A stretch of DNA of 33,708 nt from Myxococcales bacterium. GTDB lineage: Bacteria > Myxococcota_A > Polyangia > Palsa-1104 > SHYY01. The position numbers and the translations under genes were made by a program. Of the stretch, positions 33,286-33,708 are shown piece after piece (the first letter of the stretch is position 1; each line of letters begins with the position of its first letter). The notes below the pieces were generated by a model. It did not search any database. It worked only from the letters and a program-made list of their open reading frames with translations, and had not been told where the DNA came from. The DNA lies in the NCBI GenBank assembly GCA_023248875.1, contig JAHFDT010000015.1:1-33708 (forward strand), read 5' to 3'.

Positions 33286-33708
33286 GTGGCCTCGATCAAA
33301 GTTCTGATCGCCGATGACGATCCCTGGATCTTGCGGATGGTGACCACCGTATTGCAAAAGCGCGGCTTTGGTGTGGTCACCGCGGGCAATGGCAAGGAGG
33401 CTTTCGACCGAGCACTCAAGGAGCGGCCCGATCTCATCATCAGCGATGTGATGATGCCGGCGATGGATGGCTGGCAGCTCGTTTCCCAGCTGCGACAGCG
33501 ACGGGAATTCGCCACCACGCCGGTGATCTTTCTCACCGCGCTCGGGGGAGAGTTCGACCGCAGTCAAAAGTATGCCCCCGCCGACTACCTGCCCAAACCG
33601 TTTCGCTTTGAAGAGCTCGATCAGCGCGTAGCGCTGGCGCTGAAGACACGCCCCGAGGCAGCTCCTGCCGCCGAGCCCTTGCCTCCGCCGACGCCGGCCT
33701 CCGGAGGG
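33286..33708 (+). CDS. response regulator, N-terminal receiver domain (cut by window edge)
   Basis: 141 codons are visible and the frame is still open at the edge. The receiver domain is complete: acidic pocket ADDDP (10-12), phospho-acceptor Asp54 in ISDVMMPAMDG, Thr84 in FLTAL and Lys104 in YLPKPF. After residue 115 comes an Ala/Pro/Glu linker (EAAPAAEPLPPPTPAS), so an output or second domain should follow. The start is GTG 33286, 94 bp from the divergent acyl-CoA dehydrogenase start. No kinase gene is adjacent in the window. Confidence 0.92.
   Translation, partial: MASIKVLIADDDPWILRMVTTVLQKRGFGVVTAGNGKEAFDRALKERPDLIISDVMMPAMDGWQLVSQLRQRREFATTPVIFLTALGGEFDRSQKYAPADYLPKPFRFEELDQRVALALKTRPEAAPAAEPLPPPTPASGG

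Noticed and set aside
1-33708. CRISPR array, prophage, toxin-antitoxin or biosynthetic cluster
   Set aside because: No regularly spaced repeats, phage structural genes, paired small toxin genes or clustered synthase genes were seen.

Overview
The window is high-GC bacterial DNA, gene-dense, with many 1-4 bp start/stop overlaps (ATGA, GTGA, TAATG, TAGTG). Several traits point to a myxobacterium or another deltaproteobacterial relative. These are a MYXO-CTERM-like C-terminal tail, outer-membrane beta-barrel proteins encoded next to housekeeping genes, a glycine decarboxylase split into two subunits, many lineage-type secreted proteins of unknown function, and a convincing sigma-54 promoter. The assignment is inferred from gene content, not from a phylogenetic marker.

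Layout. 1-32 is the 3' end of a tRNA-Ala. 57-869 (+) is a ketoacyl-synthase-like gene that appears to carry an in-frame 165-bp palindromic insertion. 838-5639 (-) is a tight cluster: secreted protein with a C-terminal sorting-like tail, beta-barrel protein, truA, pssA, and an HExxH-type protein. 5782-9930 (-) is a moxR / DUF58 / TgpA-type transglutaminase operon. 10023-14410 (-) runs rarA, a sensorless histidine kinase, and two tandem CNNM/CBS transporter-like genes. 14536-15510 (-) is a cysteine-synthase-family gene. 15568-16293 is the only long gene-poor stretch; it holds an IS256-type transposase remnant and a 200-bp hexanucleotide tract.

16294-17956 (+) encodes two secreted proteins of unknown function behind a sigma-54-type promoter; the second is cut by an in-frame TAG. 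17948-19531 (-) is a peptide-type ABC substrate-binding lipoprotein, divergent from dacB (PBP4 family, +). 21052-23009 (-) is a NUDIX hydrolase coupled to an unrecognised 432-aa protein. 23074-24078 (+) is a calycin/CrtC-like protein, convergent with a SAM methyltransferase. 24910-29836 (+) is the glycine cleavage operon gcvT-gcvH-gcvPA-gcvPB followed by a LOG-family gene. 29883-33191 holds a TonB-like protein, a small membrane protein, a small beta-barrel protein and an acyl-CoA dehydrogenase. The window ends inside a response regulator.

No CRISPR array, prophage, or recognisable defence or biosynthetic cluster was seen. The most unusual signals are the palindromic element inside the ketoacyl-synthase-like ORF, the TAG-split secreted protein with its sigma-54 promoter, the duplicated barrel-protein C-terminus beside a terminator hairpin, and the hexamer tract next to a transposase fossil.
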